Of a stretch of DNA of 64,000 nucleotides, positions 25,683 through 32,927 are shown one piece after another. A program made the translations under genes and the position numbers. Below the pieces are notes generated by a model. That model was not told the DNA's origin and searched no databases. It worked only from the letters and a program-made list of their open reading frames with translations. Source of the stretch: Massilia soli. GTDB lineage: Bacteria; Pseudomonadota; Gammaproteobacteria; Burkholderiales; Burkholderiaceae_D. Every line of letters starts with the position of its first letter. Positions within the stretch are counted from its first letter, which is position 1. The DNA lies in NCBI RefSeq assembly GCF_016809835.1, contig NZ_JAFBIL020000001.1, forward strand, positions 124,001 to 188,000, read 5' to 3'.

Positions 25683-27374
25683 TCAGTCGCGCACTGCCTC
25701 GCCGCCCTCGCCTTCGGCCGCGTGCGCGGCGTCATCCGCGCGCGCCGCGGGCCTCAGCGCCGCCAGTTGTTCCATCAACTGCGCGAAGCGCTGCTGGCCC
25801 GGCTGAATTTTATCGACGTGCATCAGCACATCGCTCGTTTCGCTCGACAGTGCCAGGTCGTAGCCCTGCTTGTCCATGTGCGAGATCAGGATCTGCGCTG
25901 AGTTGAACAAGATGCGCAGGTTGTTCGGCAGCGACTTGCGCGCCTCGCGCATCCATGCCACCGCGTCGTCCAATTTACCCGTCTTCCAGAGCAGCACGCC
26001 CTGGTTCATCATGTCGGTCGCTTCCTTGCGCGATCTGCGGATCAGCGCCTGGCCCTCTTCGCCAAGGCGCGCCTTGTCGAAGATGCGCTGCACTTCATCG
26101 AGCAGCCATGCGTTGTCGTGGTTGTTGCGGATGACGTAGCACAGCAGCTCGGCCGGCGCGTCCTTGACGCCCACCGCAAACAGCAAGGTCGCCAGTTCGA
26201 TGCAGGTGGGCGTGTCGGGCCGCACCGGGTCGGCATTGAGCAGCTCCTCGAGCTCGTCGCCGGTCTTGCGCGCGCGGCGGAAATCGCCGCTCTCGTGGTA
26301 CACCAGGCCTTCGGTGATCTTGGCGCGCAGTTCGACGTCCTGCTCCTGGAAGTCGCGCCGCGCCGCCGCCAGCAAGGCCAGCGCTTCCTTGGTTTCGTTC
26401 TTTTGCCCATGCACGCGCGCCAGGCCAAAATAGGCGTCGACGGTTTTCGCCACCGAGTACTCGCCGATCGCGATGCACTTGCGGAAGGCCCGTTCGGCCA
26501 CGCCGATGTTGCCCAGCTTGAGCGACAGCTCGCCCAGCCTGCGCTGCCGCTGCACCGAATTGGGCGACAGCTTGGCGGCGCGTTCGAGCACGTCGCAGGC
26601 CGCTTCCGGCTGGCCCATGTGCTGCAGCGCCAGCGCGGTCTGGTCGTAGGCGTCGATGTAGTTGCGGTTATCGGCGATCACGCCCTGGAAAATCTGGCGC
26701 GCCTGTTCGTACTCGCCATTGGCCATGCGGATCTTCGCCAGCCCCGCCCTCGCCCACTGGTATTCGCGCTCCTTGAGCACGCGCTCGTAGGCGTCGCGCG
26801 CCTTGTCAGGCTCGCCGCTCTTGAGCATCAGCGAGGCCTTCATGCGCAGCAGTTCCGTTTCGTGGACCTTGTTGGCCTCGATCTGCTCGTCGCACAGCCT
26901 GGCCGCGCGCAGGTAATCCTTCTCGGCGTAGGCCTGGTCGATCGCGCGGAACACCTGCTTCTTTTGCCACACGCGGTTCAGGCGCGTGAGCAGCATCCCT
27001 TCGGTGATCGGCTTGATCAGGTAGGCGTCCGGCTGGTGCTCGGCCGCGCCCATCACCGATTCCACGCTCTTCTCGGCCGACACCATCAGCCACACGCTGG
27101 ACGGCAGCAGCAGGTTGCGCACGCGCGCCTCTTCCAGCACCTGCTGGCCGTTCTTGCCTTCGCCCAGGTTGAAATCGCACAGCACCACGTCGTAGCGGAT
27201 CTTGGCCAGCAGCGCCATCGCTTCGCCGCCCGACGACGCCTGGTCGATATTCTTGGCGCCGAGGTTGCGCAGGCTTTCGCGCAGCAGCTGGCGGATGCCG
27301 ACAAAGTCGTCCACCACCAGGTAGTTTTTGCCGGCCCAGTCGATCACGCGCTCGTCGGCGCTGGCGCCGCTCAT
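25683..27374 (-). CDS. Receiver domain fused to TPR repeats (response regulator)
   Basis: A 563-residue cytoplasmic protein. The receiver domain spans about residues 15-135 with DD at 22-23, phosphoacceptor D67 (VVLCD67FNLGEG) and K near 121 in YLIKPITE. The remaining 400 residues are helical TPR repeats (for example GEPDKARDAYERVL, GEYEQARQIFQGVI, GQPEAACDVLERAAKLSPNS). No DNA-binding or enzymatic output is present, so output is likely by protein-protein contact. The ATG at 27374 overlaps the stop of the kinase gene (ATGA), indicating a coupled cognate pair. Confidence 0.85.
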   Translation of the reverse strand: MSGASADERVIDWAGKNYLVVDDFVGIRQLLRESLRNLGAKNIDQASSGGEAMALLAKIRYDVVLCDFNLGEGKNGQQVLEEARVRNLLLPSSVWLMVSAEKSVESVMGAAEHQPDAYLIKPITEGMLLTRLNRVWQKKQVFRAIDQAYAEKDYLRAARLCDEQIEANKVHETELLRMKASLMLKSGEPDKARDAYERVLKEREYQWARAGLAKIRMANGEYEQARQIFQGVIADNRNYIDAYDQTALALQHMGQPEAACDVLERAAKLSPNSVQRQRRLGELSLKLGNIGVAERAFRKCIAIGEYSVAKTVDAYFGLARVHGQKNETKEALALLAAARRDFQEQDVELRAKITEGLVYHESGDFRRARKTGDELEELLNADPVRPDTPTCIELATLLFAVGVKDAPAELLCYVIRNNHDNAWLLDEVQRIFDKARLGEEGQALIRRSRKEATDMMNQGVLLWKTGKLDDAVAWMREARKSLPNNLRILFNSAQILISHMDKQGYDLALSSETSDVLMHVDKIQPGQQRFAQLMEQLAALRPAARADDAAHAAEGEGGEAVRD

Positions 27375-28078
27375 GGCAGCCTCATGACAAAGCACCCGCC
27401 GCCGTAGGCGCCGCCGTTTTCCAGCGCGATCGCGCCGCTGCGCTGGCGGTGCTTGTGCATCTTCGCCACCTCGCTTGAAAAGTAAAGACCCAGCCCGGTG
27501 CTATTGGTGAGGAAGTTGACGCCGGCATGCACGCCGCTCATCGCCGAGACCCCGGCGTCGAGCATCGCCTGCGGGTAGCCGCCGCCGTTGTCTTCAACCC
27601 GGATTTCGAGGCACTCGCCGACCACCTGGATCGCCAGGCGAATCTTGTCGTTGGTGTAGTGCACCGCGTTGTTGATCGCGTGCCCGATCACGCCAATCAC
27701 CAGGTCTTCGTCGAAATGCCAGATCAGTTTCGGGTCGTAGTCTGTCTCGAGCGTGATGCCGCGGGAGTCGAGCAGCACCCGTACGCTGGCGACAACCTGC
27801 TCAACGAAGCCGCCGATTTCGAGCGGCTGGACATCGAATGGGTACTCAGGCTTGCCGACCTGCTTGTACAGCGCCAGCAGCTGGATCAGGTTGTCGTTCA
27901 GGCGCCTGGTCTGGTACAGCATGTGCGCCATCTGCGGGTAAGCCGCCTCGGTCTGCGGCGACGCGCCGGCCAACAGCGTCTCCAGCGTCCCTGCCAGCAC
28001 GCTGACCGAGTTCTTCATGTCGTGCGCGGTGGAGGCGAGGAACAGCGATAGCTCGTTGGCGTCAGGCGTTTCGTTCAT
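27371..28078 (-). CDS. Small cytoplasmic histidine kinase
   Basis: A 235-residue protein with only HisKA and HATPase domains. The H box is LASTAHDMKNSVSVL with H19; the N box region is VIGHAINNAVHYT; G1 is EDNGGGYP; G2 is NSTGLGLYFSSEVA. There is no sensor or membrane segment, so another protein must supply the signal. It starts inside the end of mnmC (17-base overlap) and its stop overlaps the start of the REC-TPR gene, which is its likely partner. The H-D-x-K-N-S variant of the H box departs from the common H-E-x-R-T/N-P. Confidence 0.83.
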   Translation of the reverse strand: MNETPDANELSLFLASTAHDMKNSVSVLAGTLETLLAGASPQTEAAYPQMAHMLYQTRRLNDNLIQLLALYKQVGKPEYPFDVQPLEIGGFVEQVVASVRVLLDSRGITLETDYDPKLIWHFDEDLVIGVIGHAINNAVHYTNDKIRLAIQVVGECLEIRVEDNGGGYPQAMLDAGVSAMSGVHAGVNFLTNSTGLGLYFSSEVAKMHKHRQRSGAIALENGGAYGGGCFVMRLP

Positions 28079-29777
28079 TGGCGATGTCTCTGCTTGGGGT
28101 AGCCGCCACTATATCGTGTTTTCGAGCCCGGCCCAGCATGAAACGGGCCGGGTCCAGCGCCTCGGCCAGCGGCCGCTCGAGCGGAACCGGCTCGCCCTCC
28201 AGCTGGGCGGCCAGCAGTTCGGCGGCCAGCGGCGCCCAGATCAGGCCCCGCGATGCGTAACCGAGCAGCCCATACAGGCCCGGATGGCGCGGCAGGTCGC
28301 GCAGGCGCTCGGCGCGGCCGGTTGGCGTGGCCTCTGCCAGCGCGCCGGCCAGCGGCAGCCGGTCCGGCGCGACACAGCGAAATCCCGTGCGCCCGCGCAG
28401 CGGCGCATCAGGCGCCGCCCCGGGATCTGCCAGCAGCGAGCGGACCTTGGCCAGGTTCTCGTCGTGGCTCGACTGGCGCACCTGCGGGTCGGCGTCGCCC
28501 AGGTCGTAGGTGGCGCCGGCGCTGTGAACGCCGTTCGACGCCGGCGTCAGGTAGGCTTCGCGGCACAGCACAAACGGCAGCGCAGGTAGCGTGCCCTCGT
28601 CGAGGTGCGACACCTGCCCGCGCACTTTCGCCAGCGGCAGCGTCGCCGCTTCTGGTATCTCGGTGGCGCTGCTGCCATTGGCCAGCACCAGGACCGGGGC
28701 CTGCGCGATCACGCCGCCGCTGCTGCCAACGACGCGCCATTGTCCGTCGTGGCGTTCGATGCCGACACTGCCCGCGCCGAAAATGGCGTTCAGCCTGTCC
28801 CCGCAGGCAGCGAGCATGGCGGCGCAGACGCTCGCTGGCCGCGCCCATCCGCCGCGCGGAAACAGCCAGGCGCCATCGGGCGCCGGGCTGCCAAGCATGG
28901 CGCTTGCTTGATCGGCTTCCAGCCAGCGTGCGAAGTCGGCCGGGTAGGGCTGCAGCTGCGCGATGCTGCGCTGAACCCGCGCATGCCCGGCATCGCGTGC
29001 CAGCTGCATCACTCCGCACGCGTCGCCCGCGATCGCGCGGCCAATGCCGCCCAGCTTTTCCCAGTAATCGAGCGCATACAAATAAGCGGCCCGGGTCAGG
29101 CGCGTCGGGATATTGTCGTCGCGGGACAGCAGCGGCATGAAGATGCCCGCCAGGTTGCCCGACGCTTCCATCGCCGGCTGCGCATGGCGCTCCACCAGCG
29201 TCACCTGCCAGCCGCGCGCGCACAGCCGCTCGCAAGCGGCGCTGCCTGCAAGGCCGGCGCCCACCACGATCGCGCGCCGTTCGGCGGGGACGGTTGGCGG
29301 TGCGAACGGCTTGCGGCTGGCGAAGATCGAGGTCCCTGCGGCGTCCGCGCCAAACCCCGCTTTCGCCAGCGCCGCCTGCTGTTGATGATCCAGGCCTTCG
29401 GCGAACAGCACGGTGCCTGGCGCGGCCAGCTTCGACAGCGGACGCACGAATCCATCGCCCAGACCGGCCAGTCCGTGCAGGATGATCGCGTCGGCCCGCG
29501 CCTCAAGCTGCGTCAGCGCGAGCGCGATCGGCGCATGCAGCAAGTCCAGCGTCAGGTTGTCGTCAGGTTGTGGAATGCGCCGGAATCCCGGCGGTGCGGT
29601 ATCGGCGATGGCGATGTAATGCAGCCGTCCGGGGCGCTGCGCGTCCGCGCGCCAGGCGGCGGCGACCGCGCGGAAGCGCTCGCCGCCGCCCCATGCGGAA
29701 TCCAGGATGACGAAGCGTTCGCGCCCGCGCCAGTGCGGCGCCAGCTCCGCCGCCGTCACCCGGTGCGGCAGAAGCAC
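28062..29777 (-). CDS. mnmC: MnmC-type tRNA modification enzyme with degenerate methyltransferase half
   Basis: A 571-residue protein. The C-terminal 400 residues are the FAD-dependent MnmC2 domain (VVGAGLAGSA from residue 172, GNLAGIFMPLLSRDDN, and RTGFRCVAPDRLPLAG), which removes the carboxymethyl group of cmnm5(s2)U34 in tRNA. The N-terminal 160 residues align by position with the methyltransferase MnmC1 (GRLHYIAIADTAPP matches its RLHYVSVEK region) but are short, and key motifs are altered: the glycine-rich SAM loop reads DSAWGGGERF and the D-G-F-A-P motif reads HGLAG. Methylation may be lost. Start ATG 29777 overlaps tag by 22 bases; a GTG at 29759 giving a GTGA overlap is possible. Confidence 0.82.
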   Translation of the reverse strand: MLLPHRVTAAELAPHWRGRERFVILDSAWGGGERFRAVAAAWRADAQRPGRLHYIAIADTAPPGFRRIPQPDDNLTLDLLHAPIALALTQLEARADAIILHGLAGLGDGFVRPLSKLAAPGTVLFAEGLDHQQQAALAKAGFGADAAGTSIFASRKPFAPPTVPAERRAIVVGAGLAGSAACERLCARGWQVTLVERHAQPAMEASGNLAGIFMPLLSRDDNIPTRLTRAAYLYALDYWEKLGGIGRAIAGDACGVMQLARDAGHARVQRSIAQLQPYPADFARWLEADQASAMLGSPAPDGAWLFPRGGWARPASVCAAMLAACGDRLNAIFGAGSVGIERHDGQWRVVGSSGGVIAQAPVLVLANGSSATEIPEAATLPLAKVRGQVSHLDEGTLPALPFVLCREAYLTPASNGVHSAGATYDLGDADPQVRQSSHDENLAKVRSLLADPGAAPDAPLRGRTGFRCVAPDRLPLAGALAEATPTGRAERLRDLPRHPGLYGLLGYASRGLIWAPLAAELLAAQLEGEPVPLERPLAEALDPARFMLGRARKHDIVAATPSRDIANERNA

Positions 29778-30340
29778 GTCATGTCATGGTCGTTGACCAT
29801 GCCGATGCCCTGCATGTAAGCGTAGATGATGGTCGAACCGACAAACTTGAAGCCGCGCCTGGCCAGGTCTTTCGAGATGCGGTCGGACAGTTCGGTCTTG
29901 GCCGGACGCTCGCCGTTGGGGAAATTGTTGACGATCGGTTGGCCGCCGACGAAGTCCCACAGGTACTGGTCGAGCGAGCTGCCCTCGGCGCGCAGGCGCA
30001 GGTACGCCTGGGCGTTGGTGATGGCCGCCGCCACCTTCAGGCGGTTGCGCACGATGCCGGCATTGCCCAGCAGTTCGGCCACCTTGTCGTCGCCGTAGCG
30101 CGCGATCTTGTCGGCGTCCCAGCCGTCGAAGGCGAGGCGGTAATTCTCGCGCTTGTTCAGGATGGTCTCCCAGCTCAGGCCCGCCTGCGCGCCTTCCAGG
30201 TTGAGCATTTCGAACAGCCGGTTCTCGTCGTGGCAAGGCACGCCCCACTCCTCGTCGTGATACTGGACGTAGCGGGGGTTGGCCATATTGGCCCAGGTGC
30301 AGCGGATGTTGGTGGAGGTCATGGGACAAGTATAAATCAT
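29756..30340 (-). CDS. tag: DNA-3-methyladenine glycosylase I
   Basis: A 194-residue base-excision repair enzyme removing 3-methyladenine. It contains RCTWANMANPRYVQYHDEEWG, LFEMLNLEGAQAGLSW, the helix-hairpin-helix-like IARYGDDKVAELLGNAGIVRN, and FVGSTIIYAYMQGIGMVNDH. The zinc-site residues known from E. coli Tag are present: an early Cys, a His in YHDEEW, and H and C in the C-terminal NDHDMTCFC. The ATG at 30340 overlaps the MocR stop by four bases and has AGG upstream; an ATG at 30322 is the alternative. It sits in a chain of coupled genes with mnmC. Confidence 0.9.
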   Translation of the reverse strand: MIYTCPMTSTNIRCTWANMANPRYVQYHDEEWGVPCHDENRLFEMLNLEGAQAGLSWETILNKRENYRLAFDGWDADKIARYGDDKVAELLGNAGIVRNRLKVAAAITNAQAYLRLRAEGSSLDQYLWDFVGGQPIVNNFPNGERPAKTELSDRISKDLARRGFKFVGSTIIYAYMQGIGMVNDHDMTCFCRTG

Positions 30341-31815
30341 CGCGCCTGGCGCAGCACCGAGGCCAGCACCGCGACGCCGTGCGTGATTTCGGCCGGAGGA
30401 ATCGCCGAAAACCCGAGCAGCAGCCCCGGTGCGACAGCGCATGCCGGCGTGGCGACGCGGTTGGCGTAATACGACAGCGGGCGCAGCTCGATGCCTTTCG
30501 CGAGCGCTTCGCGCACCACGGCAGCTTCATCGCGCGCCTGGCGGAACTGCACGCACAGGTCGAGGCCCGCGTCGGAGGGGCCGCAAACAAGTTCGTCATC
30601 GAGCTCACGCGCGAGTGCCGACAGCAGTGCCGCGCGCCGCTCGGCATAGGCTTCACGGGTGCGCTTGATGTGCCGGCCAAAATGACCGGCCGCCATGAAG
30701 TCCGCCATCACCATCTGCGCCGCGATCGGACTGTGGCGGTCGACCACGGCCTTGGCGCGCGCCAGCGGCTCGGCCAGCGCCGCCGGCGCCACCACGTAAC
30801 CGATGCGCAGGCCAGGAAACAGGACCTTCGACAGCGTGCCGACATAAATCGTGGTACCGGCGCGGTCGAGGCTTTGCAGAGACGCCAGCGGCGGACCGGT
30901 GTAACGGTATTCGCTGTCATAGTCATCCTCGACGATCCATGCCTTGTTGGCCTCGGCCCAGCGCAGCAGCGCGAGGCGGCGCTGCAGGCTCATGGTCACG
31001 CCCAGCGGCAACTGGTGCGACGGCGTCGCCAGCACCATCTTCGCATCCGGGTAGTGGCGCGCGGCGTAGCCGACATCCATGCCCTCGGCATCGACCGGCA
31101 CCGTGCACACGCGCGCCGACGCGGCAAACAGCGGCGCGCTGGCGCCCTGGTAGCCGGGCGACTCGATCCACACGCCGTCGCCCGGAGCCAGCAGCAGCTG
31201 CGACAGCAGGAACAGGGCCTGCTGCGAACCTGAGGTGATCACGATCTGGTCCGGCGTGCAGTTGACGCCGCGCGCCGCGCGCAGGTACACGCACAGCAGC
31301 TCGCGCAGCGGCTGGTAGCCGGCCGGGTCGCTGTATCCGAGCTGGTAGTCGGGCCGGCGCCAGCGGCGCGCCTCGAGGCGGCTCCAGATATCGAACGGGA
31401 ACAGGTCGATGCCCGGCATGCTGGCGCGGAAAGCGCGCAGCTTGCCCTCGTGGTAGCGCACCAGCGCCATCGCCCCCGCATAGTCCTCGCCGCGCGCCGA
31501 CAGTGGCCGCAGCAGGCCGGCGTTCGACGGCGCGTTCACGCGCGCCGCAACCGGCAGGTGGACGCTGACAAAAGTGCCCTTCCCGACGCTGCCGCTCAGG
31601 TAGCCCTCGGCCATCAGCTGGTCGTAAGCGTTGAGGACCGTCTGGCGCGAGACGCCAAGCAGCCGGCAGAACGCGCGCGTCGGCGGCAGCTGCATGCCGG
31701 GGCCGAGCGACCCGCGCAAGATCGCCTCGCGCACCTGCCCGTACAGCTGGCGGAACAGCGGCTCCGCCGACTCGCGGTCCAGGGGCAGCGCCGCGAGAAC
31801 ATCCGAAATATGCAT
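30337..31815 (-). CDS. MocR/PdxR-family regulator (GntR helix-turn-helix fused to aminotransferase fold)
   Basis: A 492-residue regulator. Residues about 15-80 are a GntR-type winged helix (EPLFRQLYGQVREAIL ... LPPTRAFCRLLGVSRQTVLNAYDQL). The rest is a fold-type I aminotransferase domain with the PLP-lysine motif TLSKVLFPGLRIGYVV and YDSEYRYTG. MocR proteins bind PLP and control nearby genes. The ATG at 31815 is preferred to an upstream TTG. It is divergent from the OsmC and PaiB-like genes, its probable targets, and overlaps tag downstream. Confidence 0.88.
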   Translation of the reverse strand: MHISDVLAALPLDRESAEPLFRQLYGQVREAILRGSLGPGMQLPPTRAFCRLLGVSRQTVLNAYDQLMAEGYLSGSVGKGTFVSVHLPVAARVNAPSNAGLLRPLSARGEDYAGAMALVRYHEGKLRAFRASMPGIDLFPFDIWSRLEARRWRRPDYQLGYSDPAGYQPLRELLCVYLRAARGVNCTPDQIVITSGSQQALFLLSQLLLAPGDGVWIESPGYQGASAPLFAASARVCTVPVDAEGMDVGYAARHYPDAKMVLATPSHQLPLGVTMSLQRRLALLRWAEANKAWIVEDDYDSEYRYTGPPLASLQSLDRAGTTIYVGTLSKVLFPGLRIGYVVAPAALAEPLARAKAVVDRHSPIAAQMVMADFMAAGHFGRHIKRTREAYAERRAALLSALARELDDELVCGPSDAGLDLCVQFRQARDEAAVVREALAKGIELRPLSYYANRVATPACAVAPGLLLGFSAIPPAEITHGVAVLASVLRQAR

Positions 31816-31820
31816 GGTGG

Positions 31821-31850
31821 ATTGGTATTTCAATATTCGAGGTTATTGGT
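31821..31850. promoter_or_regulatory. Direct repeats that may be a MocR operator
   Basis: ATTGGT occurs at 31821-31826 and again at 31845-31850, 24 bases apart in the same direction, within the 99-base divergent gap between the MocR gene and osmC. MocR-type regulators are known to use spaced direct repeats in such gaps. The assignment is by position only. Confidence 0.3.
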
Positions 31851-31914
31851 CATTCAAGAAAGCCAAGTTAAGCGCTACGATAGCTCAACTTTTCAACCAA
31901 TGCAGGAGCGAAGC

Positions 31915-32376
31915 ATGAAGCAGTTCGAGGCAAAGCTGGCATGGCAGCGCGGTGCGCAGTCGTTCGCCGACCAGCGCTACAGCCGCGCGCACGAATGGAT
32001 GTTCGACGGCGGCCTGCGCGTGCCGGCGTCGTCGTCGCCGCTGTCGGTGCCGCTGCCGATGTCCGACCCGGCCGCCATCGACCCGGAAGAAGCGCTGGTG
32101 GCGGCCGCCTCGAGCTGCCACATGCTGTTTTTCCTGTCGCTGGCGGCGCAGCGCGGCTTCGTGGTCGACGATTACCGCGACCACGCGGTCGGCACCATGG
32201 AAAAAAACGCTGAAGGCCAGATCGCCATGACCAGGATCGCGCTGCGCCCGGCCATCACGTTCTCGCTGACGCCGCCCACCGCCGCCGAACTGGCCGCGCT
32301 GCATCATGCCGCGCATGCGAAATGCTACATCGCCAATTCGATCAAGGCCGACGTCGTCGTCGAAGCGGCGCCCTGA
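31915..32376 (+). CDS. OsmC family peroxiredoxin
   Basis: A 153-residue protein of the OsmC/Ohr superfamily, which reduces organic hydroperoxides with two active cysteines. C68 sits in AAASSCHMLFFLSLAA at the start of the long central helix, and C137 in HAKCYIANSIKADV, the normal spacing. The sequence ALVAAASSCHM and PEEALV region are typical of the YhfA/OsmC branch rather than Ohr. AGGAGCG precedes the ATG at 31915. The gene is followed two bases after its stop by the PaiB-like gene. Confidence 0.87.
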   Translation: MKQFEAKLAWQRGAQSFADQRYSRAHEWMFDGGLRVPASSSPLSVPLPMSDPAAIDPEEALVAAASSCHMLFFLSLAAQRGFVVDDYRDHAVGTMEKNAEGQIAMTRIALRPAITFSLTPPTAAELAALHHAAHAKCYIANSIKADVVVEAAP

Positions 32377-32378
32377 CG

Positions 32379-32927
32379 ATGTACATCCCGGCAAAATACG
32401 CGGAGACGCGCACCGAAGTGCTGCACGGCCTGATCGCCAGCCACCCGCTGGGGATGCTGGTGACGCATGGCCCGGACGGGCTGTCGGCCGACCACATTCC
32501 GTTCGAGGTGTCGGCGCCGGCCATCGATGCGCCGCTGGGCATCCTGCGCGCGCACGTGGCGCGCGCCAATCCAGTGTGGCAGCGCGATGGCGCCGGCGTC
32601 ATGGCGGTGTTCCAGGGCGAGCAGCGGTATGTGTCGCCGTCGGAGTTTGAAGAGAAGGCGATCAGCGGCAAGGTTGTGCCGACCTGGGATTACGCCGTCG
32701 TGCATGTGCATGGCAGCTTGCGCACGGTGGACGATCCGGCATGGCTGGCGGCGCTGCTGGAGCGCCTGACCAATCGCCATGAAGCCGCACAGGCGCCGCC
32801 CTGGGCGGTCAGCGACGCGCCGCGCGCCTACATCGACAAGCTGATGGCGGCCATCGTCGGCATCGAGATCCGCATCGACCGCATCGAAGGCAAGTGGAAG
32901 GCCAGGCCGCCGCGCGCTACGGCTTGA
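32379..32927 (+). CDS. PaiB-type FMN-binding protein
   Basis: A 182-residue member of the PaiB/FMN-binding split-barrel family: MYIPAKYAETRTEVLHGLIA, HPLGMLVTHGPDGLSADHIPF, RAHVARANPVWQ, AVFQGEQRYVSPSEFEEK and KVVPTWDYAVVHVHGSLR are all hallmark segments. PaiB was first called a negative regulator in Bacillus, but most members are likely flavin or heme-linked enzymes. The protein ends soon after IEGKWKARPPR, somewhat earlier than family members that continue with about 20 more residues. It is coupled to osmC, and its last 11 bases overlap the convergent GGDEF gene. Confidence 0.82.
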   Translation: MYIPAKYAETRTEVLHGLIASHPLGMLVTHGPDGLSADHIPFEVSAPAIDAPLGILRAHVARANPVWQRDGAGVMAVFQGEQRYVSPSEFEEKAISGKVVPTWDYAVVHVHGSLRTVDDPAWLAALLERLTNRHEAAQAPPWAVSDAPRAYIDKLMAAIVGIEIRIDRIEGKWKARPPRATA

